A stretch of 64,000 bases of DNA from Streptomyces griseocarneus (GTDB taxonomy: Bacteria > Actinomycetota > Actinomycetes > Streptomycetales > Streptomycetaceae): the NCBI GenBank assembly GCA_003674045.1, contig PENC01000021.1, positions 1 through 64,000 of the forward strand, in the 5' to 3' direction. A program made the translations under genes and the position numbers. The notes under the pieces were generated by a model. That model made no database searches, was not told the DNA's origin, and saw only the letters and a program-made list of their open reading frames with translations. Shown in pieces: positions 1 to 9,278 of the stretch; the stretch's first letter is position 1, and each line of letters opens with the position of its first letter.

Positions 1-65
1 GCGAGCGCGGCGTTCACGAGTGTGCGGATCTCCACGGCGGTCATCAGCTGCTGTCGTCCGGTCAT
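1..65 (-). CDS. start of a minus-strand gene, cut by window edge
   Basis: An open frame runs leftward from an ATG at 65 (a second in-frame ATG is at 44) to the window edge, giving about 21 residues (MTGRQQLMTAVEIRTLVNA...). A GGGG run lies just upstream as a weak ribosome site. It would be divergent from the radical SAM gene. The fragment is too short for a family call and could be chance. Confidence 0.3.
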   Translation of the reverse strand, partial: MTGRQQLMTAVEIRTLVNAAL

Positions 66-141
66 CACCCCAGTATCGGCAGCTGCCAAGGTGAGCGAGG
101 TCCAATGGCCTTAGTTCGGAGAAGGCAAGGACCCGCTGACC

Positions 142-1212
142 ATGGTCGGTGGAGTGCACCCGAACTTCTACCCGGAGCAGACGCTCGCGGACATCGAGCC
201 GGACGTGGTCGGCATCGGCGAAGGGGAGGAGACCCTCCTCCAGCTCCTGGACCATGCGCGCGACCGGCGCTTCGAGGATGTCGACGGCATCTGCTACCGC
301 CAAGGCGACAAGGCCGTCCGCACCAGGCCGCGCACGCTCATGCGCAGCATCGACGCCCTGCCCTTACCGGCCCGCCACCTCCTGCCGGTCGAGGACCTGG
401 TGATGAGCGACCGCCTGAGCGACACGGACCTGCGCATGGCCCACACCATGTTCAGCCGCGGATGCCCGTTCCCCTGCCGGTTCTGCGCGGCGGCCCAGAC
501 CCGTATCCAGTACCGCTCCGGCGCCAGCGCCCGCCGGGAGCTCGTCGACATGATCGAGCGCTACGGCATCGAGGGCTTCGCCATCGTCGACGACAACTTC
601 ATCGTCAACAAGAACAAAGTCCGCGACATCTGCACCAGCATCACCGACCTGCACCTGCGCTGGTCGGCCCTGTCCCGCGTGGACACCGTCGACGAATCGC
701 TGCTGGCGGACATGGCGCGCTCCGGCTGCCTGGAGATCAAGTACGGCATGGAGTCCGGCAGCCCCAAGATCCTCAAGGCCATGCGCAAGAACATCACCCC
801 CGACCACATCCGCCGCGCCGTCCAGTGGAGCCGGTCCGCGGGCATCAGCGTCAAGCTGTTCCTCATCCACGGCTATCCCGGCGAGGACCGGCAGAGCACC
901 GGCGAGACCATCGACCTGCTCACCGAGCTCGCCCCGCACATCGACCGCGTCTCCCTCTTCCGCTTCGTCCCCCTCCCGGGAACCTACGTCTACGACCACC
1001 CGGACGAGTTCGACCTCCACGGCACCAGCAGCCAGCCCGGCTGGAAGGGGGACTGGAGCCAGTACCACATCCACCACAACGACACGCATTGGTGGGGCAC
1101 CGACGAGCAGTTCGCCGCCGTCCAGGCCGGCTACGACGAACTCGCTTCCCTCGTGAGCACCCTGTGGCCCGACCGGCACGAATCCGGCCCTTCCCTCCCC
1201 ACGGCCCGGTAG
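142..1212 (+). CDS. radical SAM protein, B12-binding domain N-terminally truncated
   Basis: The 356-residue frame carries the radical SAM cluster motif CPFPCRFC (CX3CX2C) near residue 112 followed by a normal radical SAM barrel. The N-terminus begins abruptly at VGGVHPNFYPEQTL, which in B12-binding radical SAM proteins is the middle of the cobalamin-binding Rossmann domain (the GG-H-P strand and the GEGE segment are present). An in-frame TAG lies 30 nt upstream of the chosen ATG, so roughly the first 80 residues are missing. No good ribosome site precedes the ATG. Either the gene was truncated by recombination or an upstream frameshift has split it. The enzyme would be expected to bind a 4Fe-4S cluster and SAM; the substrate is unknown. 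Confidence 0.75.
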   Translation: MVGGVHPNFYPEQTLADIEPDVVGIGEGEETLLQLLDHARDRRFEDVDGICYRQGDKAVRTRPRTLMRSIDALPLPARHLLPVEDLVMSDRLSDTDLRMAHTMFSRGCPFPCRFCAAAQTRIQYRSGASARRELVDMIERYGIEGFAIVDDNFIVNKNKVRDICTSITDLHLRWSALSRVDTVDESLLADMARSGCLEIKYGMESGSPKILKAMRKNITPDHIRRAVQWSRSAGISVKLFLIHGYPGEDRQSTGETIDLLTELAPHIDRVSLFRFVPLPGTYVYDHPDEFDLHGTSSQPGWKGDWSQYHIHHNDTHWWGTDEQFAAVQAGYDELASLVSTLWPDRHESGPSLPTAR

Positions 1213-1286
1213 ATCCCACTACGCTCAGGTGCCGCCCCGGCACCTGAGCAACGGCCGAACCCCGCCCAGCACAAGGAGCCCCGCCC

Positions 1287-2414
1287 GTGGCCGCGAGCGT
1301 CATCCTGCCCGCCCCCGTCGAACGCGCGGCCCTCGCCGCCCGCCACGGGTGGGGCCCCGACTCCGCCCCCGCCCCCCTCGCTGCCCTGGCGACTGCCCAG
1401 GCCGGCCTGCACGCCGCGCGCCTGCTCACCCCCTACGTCACCGCACACACCCGCAACCCCGCCTTCACCGGCGACGAACTGCGCGCCGCCCTCTCCCCGG
1501 GCGGCACCCTCGTGAAGATCCGCTGCATGCGGCGCACCCTTCACCTGTGGCCCCTCGACCAGGCCCCCGACGCCCACATGGCCACGCTGCGCCTGCGCCT
1601 GGGCGCCACCCGCGCTACCGCCCGCCGGCACGGGCTGGCCGAGGCCGGACTCCGGCGCTGGGGGCAGCGCGCCGTCGACGCGCTCGCGGCCGGACCCCTG
1701 TCCGACCGCGACCTACAGAACCACCTCGCCAAGCAGCACCCCGGCCGCACCGACGTCGCGGCCATACGGCTGGGCATCAAGTGGGCCTGGGAGTCCGGGC
1801 ACATCACCTACCGCAACGCCTCCGCCTCCCTCCACCGGGAGGAACGGCAGTACGCCCTCCTGAGCCATGCCCACCCCGGCCTCGCCCTCACCGGCCGCGA
1901 TACCCGGGCGGCGACCATCGCGCTGGTGAGGCGCTACCTGCACGCCTACGGACCGGCCGCCGAGGGGGACGTGCTGTGGTGGACCGGCCTCACCCGCGCC
2001 GAGATCACCCCGGCCCTCGCCGCCCTCCGACAAGACCTCGTCCGCGTCCGCATCGACGGCCTGCCCGACGAACTCCTCGCGCTGGAAGAAGACCTCGAGC
2101 GCATCCGCTCCGCGCCACCACTCCCAGCCGGCCACGTACGGCTGCTGGCCTTCGAAGACCCCACCTTCAAGGGCTACTTCACCACCCGCAGCCGCTACCA
2201 CGACCCCGCCCACACCGCACAGGCGTTCAACACCATCGGCGAAGTCCGCGCCGCCATCAATGTGGCAGGCCGGATCGCCGGAACCTGGGCCTGGGACAAA
2301 CGCACCCGCACGGTGCGGTCCACCCTCTTCACCACCCAGCCTGCAGCGGTACGCCGCCTGATCCGCCACCATCTGGAGCGCGTCGAGACGTTCCTGCGTA
2401 CCGAGCCCAGCTGA
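1287..2414 (+). CDS. winged-helix DNA-binding protein (HTH_42 / AlkZ-like)
   Basis: 375 residues from a GTG start with AAGGAG 10 nt upstream. The order of conserved blocks fits the HTH_42 (DUF1006) family, which includes AlkZ-type DNA glycosylases: an N-terminal helical repeat, the segment GDVLWWTGLTRAEI in the middle (winged helices), FEDPTFKGY, and INVAGRIAGTWAWDKR near the C-terminus. Characterised members unhook crosslinks or remove alkylated bases, often protecting a producer from a genotoxin. Whether the catalytic QxQ/QxD-type motif of AlkZ is kept is not clear by eye, so this may be a non-catalytic relative. It follows the radical SAM gene by 74 nt and may be co-transcribed. Confidence 0.75.
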   Translation: MAASVILPAPVERAALAARHGWGPDSAPAPLAALATAQAGLHAARLLTPYVTAHTRNPAFTGDELRAALSPGGTLVKIRCMRRTLHLWPLDQAPDAHMATLRLRLGATRATARRHGLAEAGLRRWGQRAVDALAAGPLSDRDLQNHLAKQHPGRTDVAAIRLGIKWAWESGHITYRNASASLHREERQYALLSHAHPGLALTGRDTRAATIALVRRYLHAYGPAAEGDVLWWTGLTRAEITPALAALRQDLVRVRIDGLPDELLALEEDLERIRSAPPLPAGHVRLLAFEDPTFKGYFTTRSRYHDPAHTAQAFNTIGEVRAAINVAGRIAGTWAWDKRTRTVRSTLFTTQPAAVRRLIRHHLERVETFLRTEPS

Positions 2415-2472
2415 CGCCCCATACCAATGACGCAAAACCGCCCCACCCGGACGCAGCGCGGCGCCATAATCG

Positions 2473-2964
2473 GTGACTCCACCGGCCCCGCGAGAAACGA
2501 ACGCCACCGTGACCGCACAGCGCCACCGCCGCATCTGCGACGTCCACATCCTTCTCGTCCGCGACGAGAAGGTCCTCCTCAGCCTCCGCAAAGGCGGCTA
2601 CGCCGCCGGCCTGTGGCAGGTCCCCAGCGGCCACCTCGAAGAACTCGAACCCACCGACGACGGCGCCGCCCGCGAAGGCCTGGAGGAGATCGGCGTCCGC
2701 GTCCCCGCGGGCGAGCTCGAGTTCGCGCACTTCATCGACCACCGCGCCCCCGGGGAGGAACCACGGCTGGGCGTCTTCTACCGGGCCCGCTCCTGGGAGG
2801 GCGAGCCGCGCAACGCCGAGCCGGACAAGTGCGGCGGCCTGGGCTGGTACCGCTTCGACGAGATCCCCCGCAACACCGTCCCGTACCACGCCGCCGCCCT
2901 GGCTCACATCGCCCAGGGCACGATGCGCTCCCGCTTCGGATGGGAACCGGCACTGACCCGCTGA
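2473..2964 (+). CDS. Nudix hydrolase
   Basis: 163 residues with a clear Nudix box, Gx5Ex7REUxEExGU: G at HLEELEP, then REGLEEIGV. Members hydrolyse nucleoside diphosphates linked to another moiety, using Mg2+ held by the REUxEE glutamates. A GTG at 2473 gives the longest protein, but a GTG at 2509 (MTAQRHRRICDVHILLV) starts exactly where most Nudix proteins start and may be the true start. The substrate cannot be assigned. It is 58 nt downstream of the HTH_42 gene on the same strand. Confidence 0.85.
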   Translation: MTPPAPRETNATVTAQRHRRICDVHILLVRDEKVLLSLRKGGYAAGLWQVPSGHLEELEPTDDGAAREGLEEIGVRVPAGELEFAHFIDHRAPGEEPRLGVFYRARSWEGEPRNAEPDKCGGLGWYRFDEIPRNTVPYHAAALAHIAQGTMRSRFGWEPALTR

Positions 2965-2988
2965 ACCCGCCCGTGCCCGGTCAGTCGT

Positions 2989-3714
2989 TCACTGGGCAGC
3001 GGGGGAGAGCCGCACCGTGTGAAGGGTCTCCCACCGGTAGGTGTTGCCCTCGCGCCGCATCTCCACCAGGTCCACCGTGTCCACGTGCAGCGCGACCGGT
3101 GGTAGGTCCCGCAGTCCGGCGACGGCCTCGATCACCGGTCCAGCGGCACGCCGGGCATTGCTGTACAAGATTCCCAAATGTGGACGAAAAACGCTGGTCG
3201 GTTTGCCACCGGGCAGACCGGCCTGCTGCGCCGCCGCGCCGAGGGCGGCGTGCAGGCGGACCAGCGGCGTCCATGGTGAGAGGGAGAAGCGTATGGCGCC
3301 GCGGGAGCCGGCCAGCGGGTGGGCGTCGAGCCGGAACGCGGAGAGGGAACGCTGCTGCACCACGGTGGCGAGGCGCTCGAGGTCGGCGGGTGCGACCTGG
3401 CCGGTGGGGCCGATGCGCGTGAGCGTCACGTGCAGCCCGTCGTCGGGGACGGCGTCCATACCGAGATGGCGCAGCGCGTGCTGGCAGTGCCAGGCCCGGC
3501 TGAGCAAGGACGTGGCGCGCGGGAACGTGAGCAGCCAGTAGTACGCGCGCTGGCCGCTCTCCCACCCCGGGCGTTCCCAGTGGTTGGTCATCTGGTCCAG
3601 GGCCGCAAAGGCCTGCCACTCGTGCCGGGTGATCGCGCGCGGGTCATCGAGCGCGGCGGGCGGTGCGGCGGGGAAGGCGCGGTGGTCGGTGGCCAGGGCC
3701 GGGTGGTGCGCCAC
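2989..3714 (-). CDS. 2H phosphoesterase / 2'-5' RNA ligase-like protein
   Basis: 241 residues from a GTG at 3714 with GGAGGAG 7 nt upstream. The first 2H motif is HVTLTR (HxT) and the second is degenerate, RPHLGILYSN, where HxG replaces HxT/S. The family (LigT, CPDase, AKAP7-like) acts on 2',3'-cyclic or 2'-5' phosphodiesters in the cytoplasm. An N-terminal region of about 70 residues (RAITRHEWQAFAALDQMTNHW) precedes the fold. It is the last gene of a minus-strand run that begins at 8176, 20 nt after the upstream regulator gene. Confidence 0.75.
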   Translation of the reverse strand: MAHHPALATDHRAFPAAPPAALDDPRAITRHEWQAFAALDQMTNHWERPGWESGQRAYYWLLTFPRATSLLSRAWHCQHALRHLGMDAVPDDGLHVTLTRIGPTGQVAPADLERLATVVQQRSLSAFRLDAHPLAGSRGAIRFSLSPWTPLVRLHAALGAAAQQAGLPGGKPTSVFRPHLGILYSNARRAAGPVIEAVAGLRDLPPVALHVDTVDLVEMRREGNTYRWETLHTVRLSPAAQ

Positions 3715-3734
3715 AGCCGGGCTCCTCCATCTCG

Positions 3735-5114
3735 TTACAGGGCAGTCGCCGCGGGGGCGTTGCCGGCGACAGGCGCGGCTTGTGGCTGACGGCGCCACAT
3801 CCGCAGTTCCTCGGCATAGTCGCCCACATCCGGCTCGTCCCGCCACCGTTCGGCCGCGATGGCGTAGAGCTCGGTGCTCCGCTGCCACACCGACCGGATC
3901 GGTGCCGCCGCGCCGACGCGCAGGGCGCGGCGCCCGAGGGCCATGGCGCGCTCCAGCTCCGGAGGGTCCTGCCGCAGCAGCGCGGTGGCCACGTCCAGCC
4001 GCACGAGGGCACGGCTCCAGTCGGAGTCGGAGCGTTCGATCAGGTCGTCGATCTCCTCGGCATGGGCGAGAACGCGGTCGTAGTCGTTCAGGGACAAGCG
4101 TGCCGTGATCGCGTTGGCCAGGGTCCGGGCCGGGGAGTAGGGCGCGAGGTCGATGCAGGACGTCATGCCGCTGGGCAGGCGCGGTTGCCGGTCGGAGAGA
4201 GCCATGGCGCCTGCGATGGCGGCCTCGGCCCGCGTGCGGTCGCCCAGGCGGGCCAGGGCGCGGGCGCACCCGTTGGACAGGAGGCGGATGGCCTGCGGAC
4301 TATCCGGGGCCAGGTCGACGCCGGCCCGGGCGGCATCGTGGGCCTCGGCGTAGCGCTGGTGGTAGTACAGCGCCAGGGACCGCGTACCGGCCACCCACAT
4401 CCGCACGTCCAGGACGCCCTCGTCCGGCCCCCTCGGGTCTTCGGCCGCCGTGGCCAGCTCCTCGGCCTCCCGGCAGTACGCCTCCGCGACCTGATAGGGG
4501 GCGGAGGCATTCACCGCCATGTAGGCGAGCAGTCCCGATACTTGCGCGGCCAGCACGAACAGACGGGCCCGCACGCCGGAGGGCTGCTGCCCGGCAAGCA
4601 GGGCATGAAGCATGGTGCGCAGCGTCCGGGCTTCGCCCGCCAACTGCTGTGGGCCGAGGACTTCGTAGCGGTCGACGATCCTGCGAATCGCGGCGGTGGC
4701 CGTCGTCAGCAGCGCGGGCTCGGTGTTCGATGCCGTCAGCGAGCGCACCTGCAGCATGACCTGGAGGGGATCGTCGAACTCGACCGTGGCGACGGCGTGG
4801 AAGGCGGGGGTATCGGGCCGCAAGAGGCCGGCGTCGTCTTCGTTGACGGTCTGGAACAGGCGCTCGACCGACATGCCGAACATGTGGCGAAGGACCGTGC
4901 TCGGCGCGGTATGGGGGGTTCGCTGGATCTGCCCGAGCATCCACCGGTCGAAGGTCGCGGGGGAGATTACTGTGCTGGCCAGCGCGGGGGTCTCCTCCTT
5001 CTTCGCCGCGAGCCGGGCTGCTGCGCGAAACGCGGTGCTGAACCTCTGGAACGACGTCAGCCGGCGCTCTTGGACCTCGAGGTAGAAGCGCGTGACCCGT
5101 GACACGGAGCCCAT
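3735..5114 (-). CDS. XRE-like regulator with TPR-like C-terminus
   Basis: 459 residues. The first 90 residues contain a DNA-binding-like segment, ISPATFDRWMLGQ...PHTAPSTVLRHMFGMSVERLF, which closely parallels the N-terminus of the protein at 6692-8176 (SRPTFDRWYSGG...PHREAARVLEALLGFPVAELF). The rest is helical and repeat-like (about residues 150-440), as in streptomycete TPR regulators. It starts 3 nt after the PPC gene stop, so the two are translationally linked. Its target is unknown; the operon with asparaginase suggests local control. Confidence 0.7.
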   Translation of the reverse strand: MGSVSRVTRFYLEVQERRLTSFQRFSTAFRAAARLAAKKEETPALASTVISPATFDRWMLGQIQRTPHTAPSTVLRHMFGMSVERLFQTVNEDDAGLLRPDTPAFHAVATVEFDDPLQVMLQVRSLTASNTEPALLTTATAAIRRIVDRYEVLGPQQLAGEARTLRTMLHALLAGQQPSGVRARLFVLAAQVSGLLAYMAVNASAPYQVAEAYCREAEELATAAEDPRGPDEGVLDVRMWVAGTRSLALYYHQRYAEAHDAARAGVDLAPDSPQAIRLLSNGCARALARLGDRTRAEAAIAGAMALSDRQPRLPSGMTSCIDLAPYSPARTLANAITARLSLNDYDRVLAHAEEIDDLIERSDSDWSRALVRLDVATALLRQDPPELERAMALGRRALRVGAAAPIRSVWQRSTELYAIAAERWRDEPDVGDYAEELRMWRRQPQAAPVAGNAPAATAL

Positions 5115-5117
5115 CGT

Positions 5118-5600
5118 TCAGCGCCTGCCTGGCCGGTCGTCGTCGCCGAAGCCGAGCAGCGGAACACCGTGGAGGCCAGGGTCCCGGCGGCGGATGAGAG
5201 GGGGCGAGGCGATCTCCTGGACGACGAGCTCGTTGATGAACTGGACTTCCGCCCCGAGCAGATGACTGGTGCGCCCGTCGGCGGAGGCGGCCTTCAGGCC
5301 CACCGTGACGTGGATGTGGGGGGAGAGGCTCTCGGTGTCCGGGTCCCAGGCCAGTGTGCCGCCGCCGAGGACCTCAAGGCTCTCGACCGTGATGTCCTCC
5401 CACAGCGGTGCCTCGGGGTCGGCCAGGGGCTCGCAACTGCCTACAAGCCGGGCCGTGCGGAAGCCGCCGATGAAGGTCGGGATGTGGGCCGAACGGATCT
5501 CGTGCTCGCGGCAGAACGCGCCGAGGCCGGTGAAGAAGTCCTCGCCGTGGTCGAGCGCCAGGACGAAGGAACGCCCCCAGGTGATCGGGCGTGCACGCAT
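5118..5600 (-). CDS. PPC/DUF296 domain protein
   Basis: 160 residues from an ATG at 5600 with AAGGAGA 7 nt upstream (a longer open frame lacks a ribosome site). The whole protein is one PPC (plant and prokaryote conserved, DUF296) domain: an opening GRSFVLALDHGEDFFTGL, a central GGGTLAWD, and the PHIHVTVGL strand containing the conserved histidines. Bacterial PPC proteins form trimers and some bind DNA or small molecules. The gene lies 29 nt downstream of asparaginase. Confidence 0.8.
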   Translation of the reverse strand: MRARPITWGRSFVLALDHGEDFFTGLGAFCREHEIRSAHIPTFIGGFRTARLVGSCEPLADPEAPLWEDITVESLEVLGGGTLAWDPDTESLSPHIHVTVGLKAASADGRTSHLLGAEVQFINELVVQEIASPPLIRRRDPGLHGVPLLGFGDDDRPGRR

Positions 5601-5629
5601 GCGATTCTCCTTGACTTCGAGAGCGAGGG

Positions 5630-6640
5630 TCAGAGGTGGGCGGCGAAGGCATCCGCGATCGCCGTACAGTCGGTGCCGGCGGAGAGGTGGGCCCACAGCA
5701 GCAGACGGGCCTTGAGCGGATCGAGCGAGCCGCCGCTGATCAGGCCCCGGCCGAGCAGATCGCTCTCAGACCCGCGGAAGGCGTACGTCGAGCTCAGCAC
5801 GCTCCCGGAGCCGGTGCGGGAGGTGAGGACGACCGGGATGCGGGCCGCCACGTGCTCCAGCCGGTCCACCCAGCTGCCCGGGACATGCCCGGCCCCGAAC
5901 GCGGCAACGACCAGCCCATCCAGCCGGTCCTCCAGGCCGTCGAGCAGGATCCCGTCACTGCCCAGCGCCGCGTGAAGGACCTCCACCCGGGCTGGCCGGG
6001 ACACGGGTGCGCTCACGCCCTCCGGGCGCAGGGGCGTTACGCGCAGACGCACGGTGCCTTCGACGATGTGACCGATGGGGCCGGTCGCGGGTGAGGCGAA
6101 GGCCGAGGTGCTGTTGCTGTGGATCTTGCGGACGTGCCGGGCCGCGTGGATCTCGTCGGCGAAGACCACCACCACGCCCAGGCCCCGGAGCGTGGGGCAG
6201 GAGGCGGTGCGCACGGCGGCCAGCAGGTTCGCCGGCCCGTCGGCTCCCGGCTGCTGCGGGGGACGCATGGCGCCGGTCAGCACCACCGGCATCGACCCGC
6301 GGTAGAGCAGGTCCAGCAGGAACGCGGTCTCCTCCAGAGTGTCGGTGCCCTGGGTGACCACGATGCCCTCGACGCCGGCAGCCGCGGCCTTGTGAAGACG
6401 GTCGGCCACGGCGGCGACGTCCTCCAGGGTCAGGGATGCGCCGGGGACCTGTCGGACGTCCTCGACCTCGATCTCGGCTTGCCGGTCCAGCCCGGGCACG
6501 GCCGCAATGAGGTCGGCACCGGTCAGCCGGGGCGTGACGCCCGAGCCGCTGGCGGTTGCGGACGTCATCGCGATCGTCCCGCCCAGCGTGAGGACGAGGA
6601 CACGGCGACGGGCGACGGGTGAAGCAGATTCAGCAGACAC
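5630..6640 (-). CDS. L-asparaginase
   Basis: 336 residues, GTG start with GGAAGGA upstream. Both asparaginase signatures are present: TLGGTIAM near residues 18-25 (first catalytic Thr) and VTQGTDTLEETAF near 98-110 (second catalytic Thr and Asp). No signal peptide is seen, so it should be cytoplasmic and hydrolyse L-asparagine to aspartate and ammonia. It sits in a run with two XRE-like regulators, a PPC protein and a 2H phosphoesterase, an unusual context for a plain nitrogen-catabolic enzyme. Confidence 0.9.
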   Translation of the reverse strand: MSAESASPVARRRVLVLTLGGTIAMTSATASGSGVTPRLTGADLIAAVPGLDRQAEIEVEDVRQVPGASLTLEDVAAVADRLHKAAAAGVEGIVVTQGTDTLEETAFLLDLLYRGSMPVVLTGAMRPPQQPGADGPANLLAAVRTASCPTLRGLGVVVVFADEIHAARHVRKIHSNSTSAFASPATGPIGHIVEGTVRLRVTPLRPEGVSAPVSRPARVEVLHAALGSDGILLDGLEDRLDGLVVAAFGAGHVPGSWVDRLEHVAARIPVVLTSRTGSGSVLSSTYAFRGSESDLLGRGLISGGSLDPLKARLLLWAHLSAGTDCTAIADAFAAHL

Positions 6641-6691
6641 GGGGACGTCCTTCCGGGTGGAGCCGATACGGGGCGAGGGGTGGCACGCGGC

Positions 6692-8176
6692 TCACCGGTT
6701 CGGGGAGAGCGTGCCGACGAAGCGCAGCGCGTCGTCGAGGGCGCCGACGCTGAGCAGGCGACTGCGGGGCCGGATGAACCGAGCCACGCCCACCGCACCG
6801 ACCTCGCGGCAGCGCCCGATGAGCCATCCCCAGTCCAAGCCGAGGTAGTCGGCCAGAGCCCGCAGACGCTCCCGCGGATCCACTCCAGCGGCGACCGTGT
6901 CGGTACCCGCGTCGGCGAGGACGTCCTCGAAATGGCGAAGATCAGCTGGCGCGGCCGTGGAGTCCACCTTCCACAACGCATCCGTCCGGACCCATGTGGC
7001 CAGCGCAGCCCGCTGACCGGGCACCAAGGCGACACCGTCCACTGCCCCGAACTCCGCACGCGGGGTCACCATCACCCGCACACCCAGGTGCTCCATCAGC
7101 GCGACAGCCAGAAAGAGCAGGACCCTCTCGTACGGGCCACTGCGGTGAACGACGGCCTCGGGGATGCAGAAAACCCGGGACATGCTGCCGCGAGGGAAGC
7201 GCCGCGCCTGGGCGCGCAGGTAGTCGGACTTGTGCCGGTAGAACAGCCACGCAGCCGCCTCCTCGCCGGTCTGCTCCCGGGTCATGAACACCGGTGGCCT
7301 GGCGGCGTCGAGTAACTGCCGTTGGAGGTGCCGGGCGCAGAAACTACTCCCGAGCCAGCTGGCGCCGGCCGAGGAAAGACCAGGGAGGGCCATGTGGCTG
7401 GGAGCCGACCGGTCCTGCGAGAGGTAGGCCGCCAGGACATCCTGCCCGTCGTCGAGGGCCTGGTCATCGGCAAGGAGCCCGTCATCGAGCTGGACCAGAG
7501 CCCACAGGACACCGTAGGTCAGGTCGTCCAGCCGGTGAGCCTCCGGCACCGCCACTGCGCCGCCGCTGGAGGGCAGGCAACGCCGGGCGTTCCACGAATC
7601 CACCACGTACAGGCGTAATTCCTCTGCCCGATCGTCGACACCGACCAGCAGTCCCCGTCGCGCGGGACGCAGGAAACCTTCCAGAGACGCAGGGCGGGAG
7701 ACGAGAAAGGTGGCCGTGCCCCCCTGGACGGCGACCGGATGGAACTGCACCGCGGCCGTCGTGCCGTCCAGCACCCGAAGCCCCAGCAGCTCCCAGGAGT
7801 CCGCCACCTCTCGCGCGGCGGACAAGAACAACCGTGAAGTGGGCCAGCGCCGGCTGATCGCCAAGGACGCCTGAAGATCCCCGCGGCCATGGGCCTGTGA
7901 CAGCCGAGGCAGCATGGTCTCCGGAGCCGGGCTGAACAGCTCAGCGACCGGGAACCCCAACAGCGCCTCCAGCACCCGTGCGGCCTCGCGATGAGGGCGG
8001 CCGACCCAACCCCCGGAGTACCAGCGGTCGAAGGTCGGCCGACTGACCGTGAGACTGCGCAGACGGGGGCAGTCCGCAGCGAGCTGCCGCGCCTTCGCCT
8101 CGAACTCCGCGCAGAAGACGACCCAGTTGTCCCACTCGCGCTCCTGGAGCAGCAGGCGGAACAGTGTGGGGCTCAT
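6692..8176 (-). CDS. XRE-like regulator, paralogous N-terminus to the 3735-5114 protein
   Basis: 494 residues from an ATG at 8176 with GAGGAAGG upstream. The N-terminal segment (VSRPTFDRWYSGG to VAELF, about residues 45-75) matches the regulator at 3735-5114; the remainder (residues 100-490) is a different, mixed alpha/beta sequence without TPR periodicity, ending in a short helical block (WGWLIGRCREVG). It is the first gene of the minus-strand run ending at 2989 and is divergent from the HTH-DUF5753 gene, sharing the 8177-8312 promoter region. Specific ligand or DNA target not recognisable. Confidence 0.65.
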   Translation of the reverse strand: MSPTLFRLLLQEREWDNWVVFCAEFEAKARQLAADCPRLRSLTVSRPTFDRWYSGGWVGRPHREAARVLEALLGFPVAELFSPAPETMLPRLSQAHGRGDLQASLAISRRWPTSRLFLSAAREVADSWELLGLRVLDGTTAAVQFHPVAVQGGTATFLVSRPASLEGFLRPARRGLLVGVDDRAEELRLYVVDSWNARRCLPSSGGAVAVPEAHRLDDLTYGVLWALVQLDDGLLADDQALDDGQDVLAAYLSQDRSAPSHMALPGLSSAGASWLGSSFCARHLQRQLLDAARPPVFMTREQTGEEAAAWLFYRHKSDYLRAQARRFPRGSMSRVFCIPEAVVHRSGPYERVLLFLAVALMEHLGVRVMVTPRAEFGAVDGVALVPGQRAALATWVRTDALWKVDSTAAPADLRHFEDVLADAGTDTVAAGVDPRERLRALADYLGLDWGWLIGRCREVGAVGVARFIRPRSRLLSVGALDDALRFVGTLSPNR

Positions 8177-8312
8177 GGCGACCTTCCTCTGACGGAGAGG
8201 CGGGGGACGAGCGTCTGCCGGTACGCCAACGGCATATGCAGCACTGGGCAATTGAGCGCACACGCCTCGTGACGTCTGGCTAGGATGCTCCCCGAACCCT
8301 GCCCCGGGCAAC

Positions 8313-9278
8313 ATGAGTCAACAAATTGTCGGAAGGATCGGTTGTCGGGTGAAGGCGGCAGCCACCACACTGACGCACATGACGGACGGGACCCGCGCCC
8401 CGGACTCGCTGACCCTCGGCGAAGCCGGCCGACGCCTCGCAGAGCTCCGCATCCGCGATGGCCTCACACTCGCCCAGGTCGCAGACCAGCTGCGCAGCCG
8501 CGACCTCAAGATCGACGCGAGCGGGCTCAGCCGGCTCGAGCACGGCCAACGCGCCCGCGTGAGCGAAGACCTGGCCAACGCGATCCTGGACTGCTACATG
8601 GTCAGCCCAGCGGAACGGGCGGAAATCCTCGGCCTGCTCCACACGGACACCGCGCCCGCCCGCCGCCCCCGACCCAAGCTGTGGCTCCGCCACGCCGACC
8701 TGCTCACCCCCATGCAGTTCGAGGGATACCTCAAGCAGGAACGGCAAGCCTCAGCCATCTGGAACTGGGAACCGAACATCGTCCCAGGCCTGCTACAGAC
8801 ACCGGACTATGCCCGCGCGGTCATCGAAAGCCTCCGCCCCGAACTCAAACCGAACGCCGTCCGCGGCCTGATCGACATCCGCGTCGACCGCCAGAACAAG
8901 GCCTTCAACGGAACCCTCACCGACTTCCGGGCCCTCATCGGCGAAGAAGCCCTCCTCAGCACAATCCAGGACACCACCGTGATGCATGGCCAACTGCAGC
9001 GACTGCTCCACGAGTCCACCAGACCGGCCGTAGACATCCGCATCCTGCCGAGGAACACCGGATGCCACCCCGGCATGGCCGGCCCCTTCGTACACATGCG
9101 CTTCCCGCAGACCACCAACAGCGCCGTATGGGTCGAAACGATGGCCACCTCGATCTACCTCGACCACCCCGACGAGACCACCCGCTACGCCTCGGCTTTC
9201 GAAAGCCTCTGGCACCGGGCACTCAATCCGGACGAAACCCGGAAGCTCATCACCGAAGCAAGCAAGGAGCACGCGTGA
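8313..9278 (+). CDS. HTH regulator with DUF5753 domain
   Basis: 321 residues from the longest start; an internal GTG at 8349 or ATG at 8379 (MTDGTRAPDS) may be the true start. An XRE helix-turn-helix spans about residues 32-75 (LTLAQVADQLRSRD...SGLSRLEHG), followed by a DUF5753 domain (from WNWEPNIVPGLLQT to YLDHP). Such proteins are abundant in Streptomyces and are usually paired with a small DUF397 protein, as here, where the stop overlaps the next start by 4 nt. The pairs act as regulator/anti-regulator modules in development or antibiotic control. Confidence 0.9.
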   Translation: MSQQIVGRIGCRVKAAATTLTHMTDGTRAPDSLTLGEAGRRLAELRIRDGLTLAQVADQLRSRDLKIDASGLSRLEHGQRARVSEDLANAILDCYMVSPAERAEILGLLHTDTAPARRPRPKLWLRHADLLTPMQFEGYLKQERQASAIWNWEPNIVPGLLQTPDYARAVIESLRPELKPNAVRGLIDIRVDRQNKAFNGTLTDFRALIGEEALLSTIQDTTVMHGQLQRLLHESTRPAVDIRILPRNTGCHPGMAGPFVHMRFPQTTNSAVWVETMATSIYLDHPDETTRYASAFESLWHRALNPDETRKLITEASKEHA

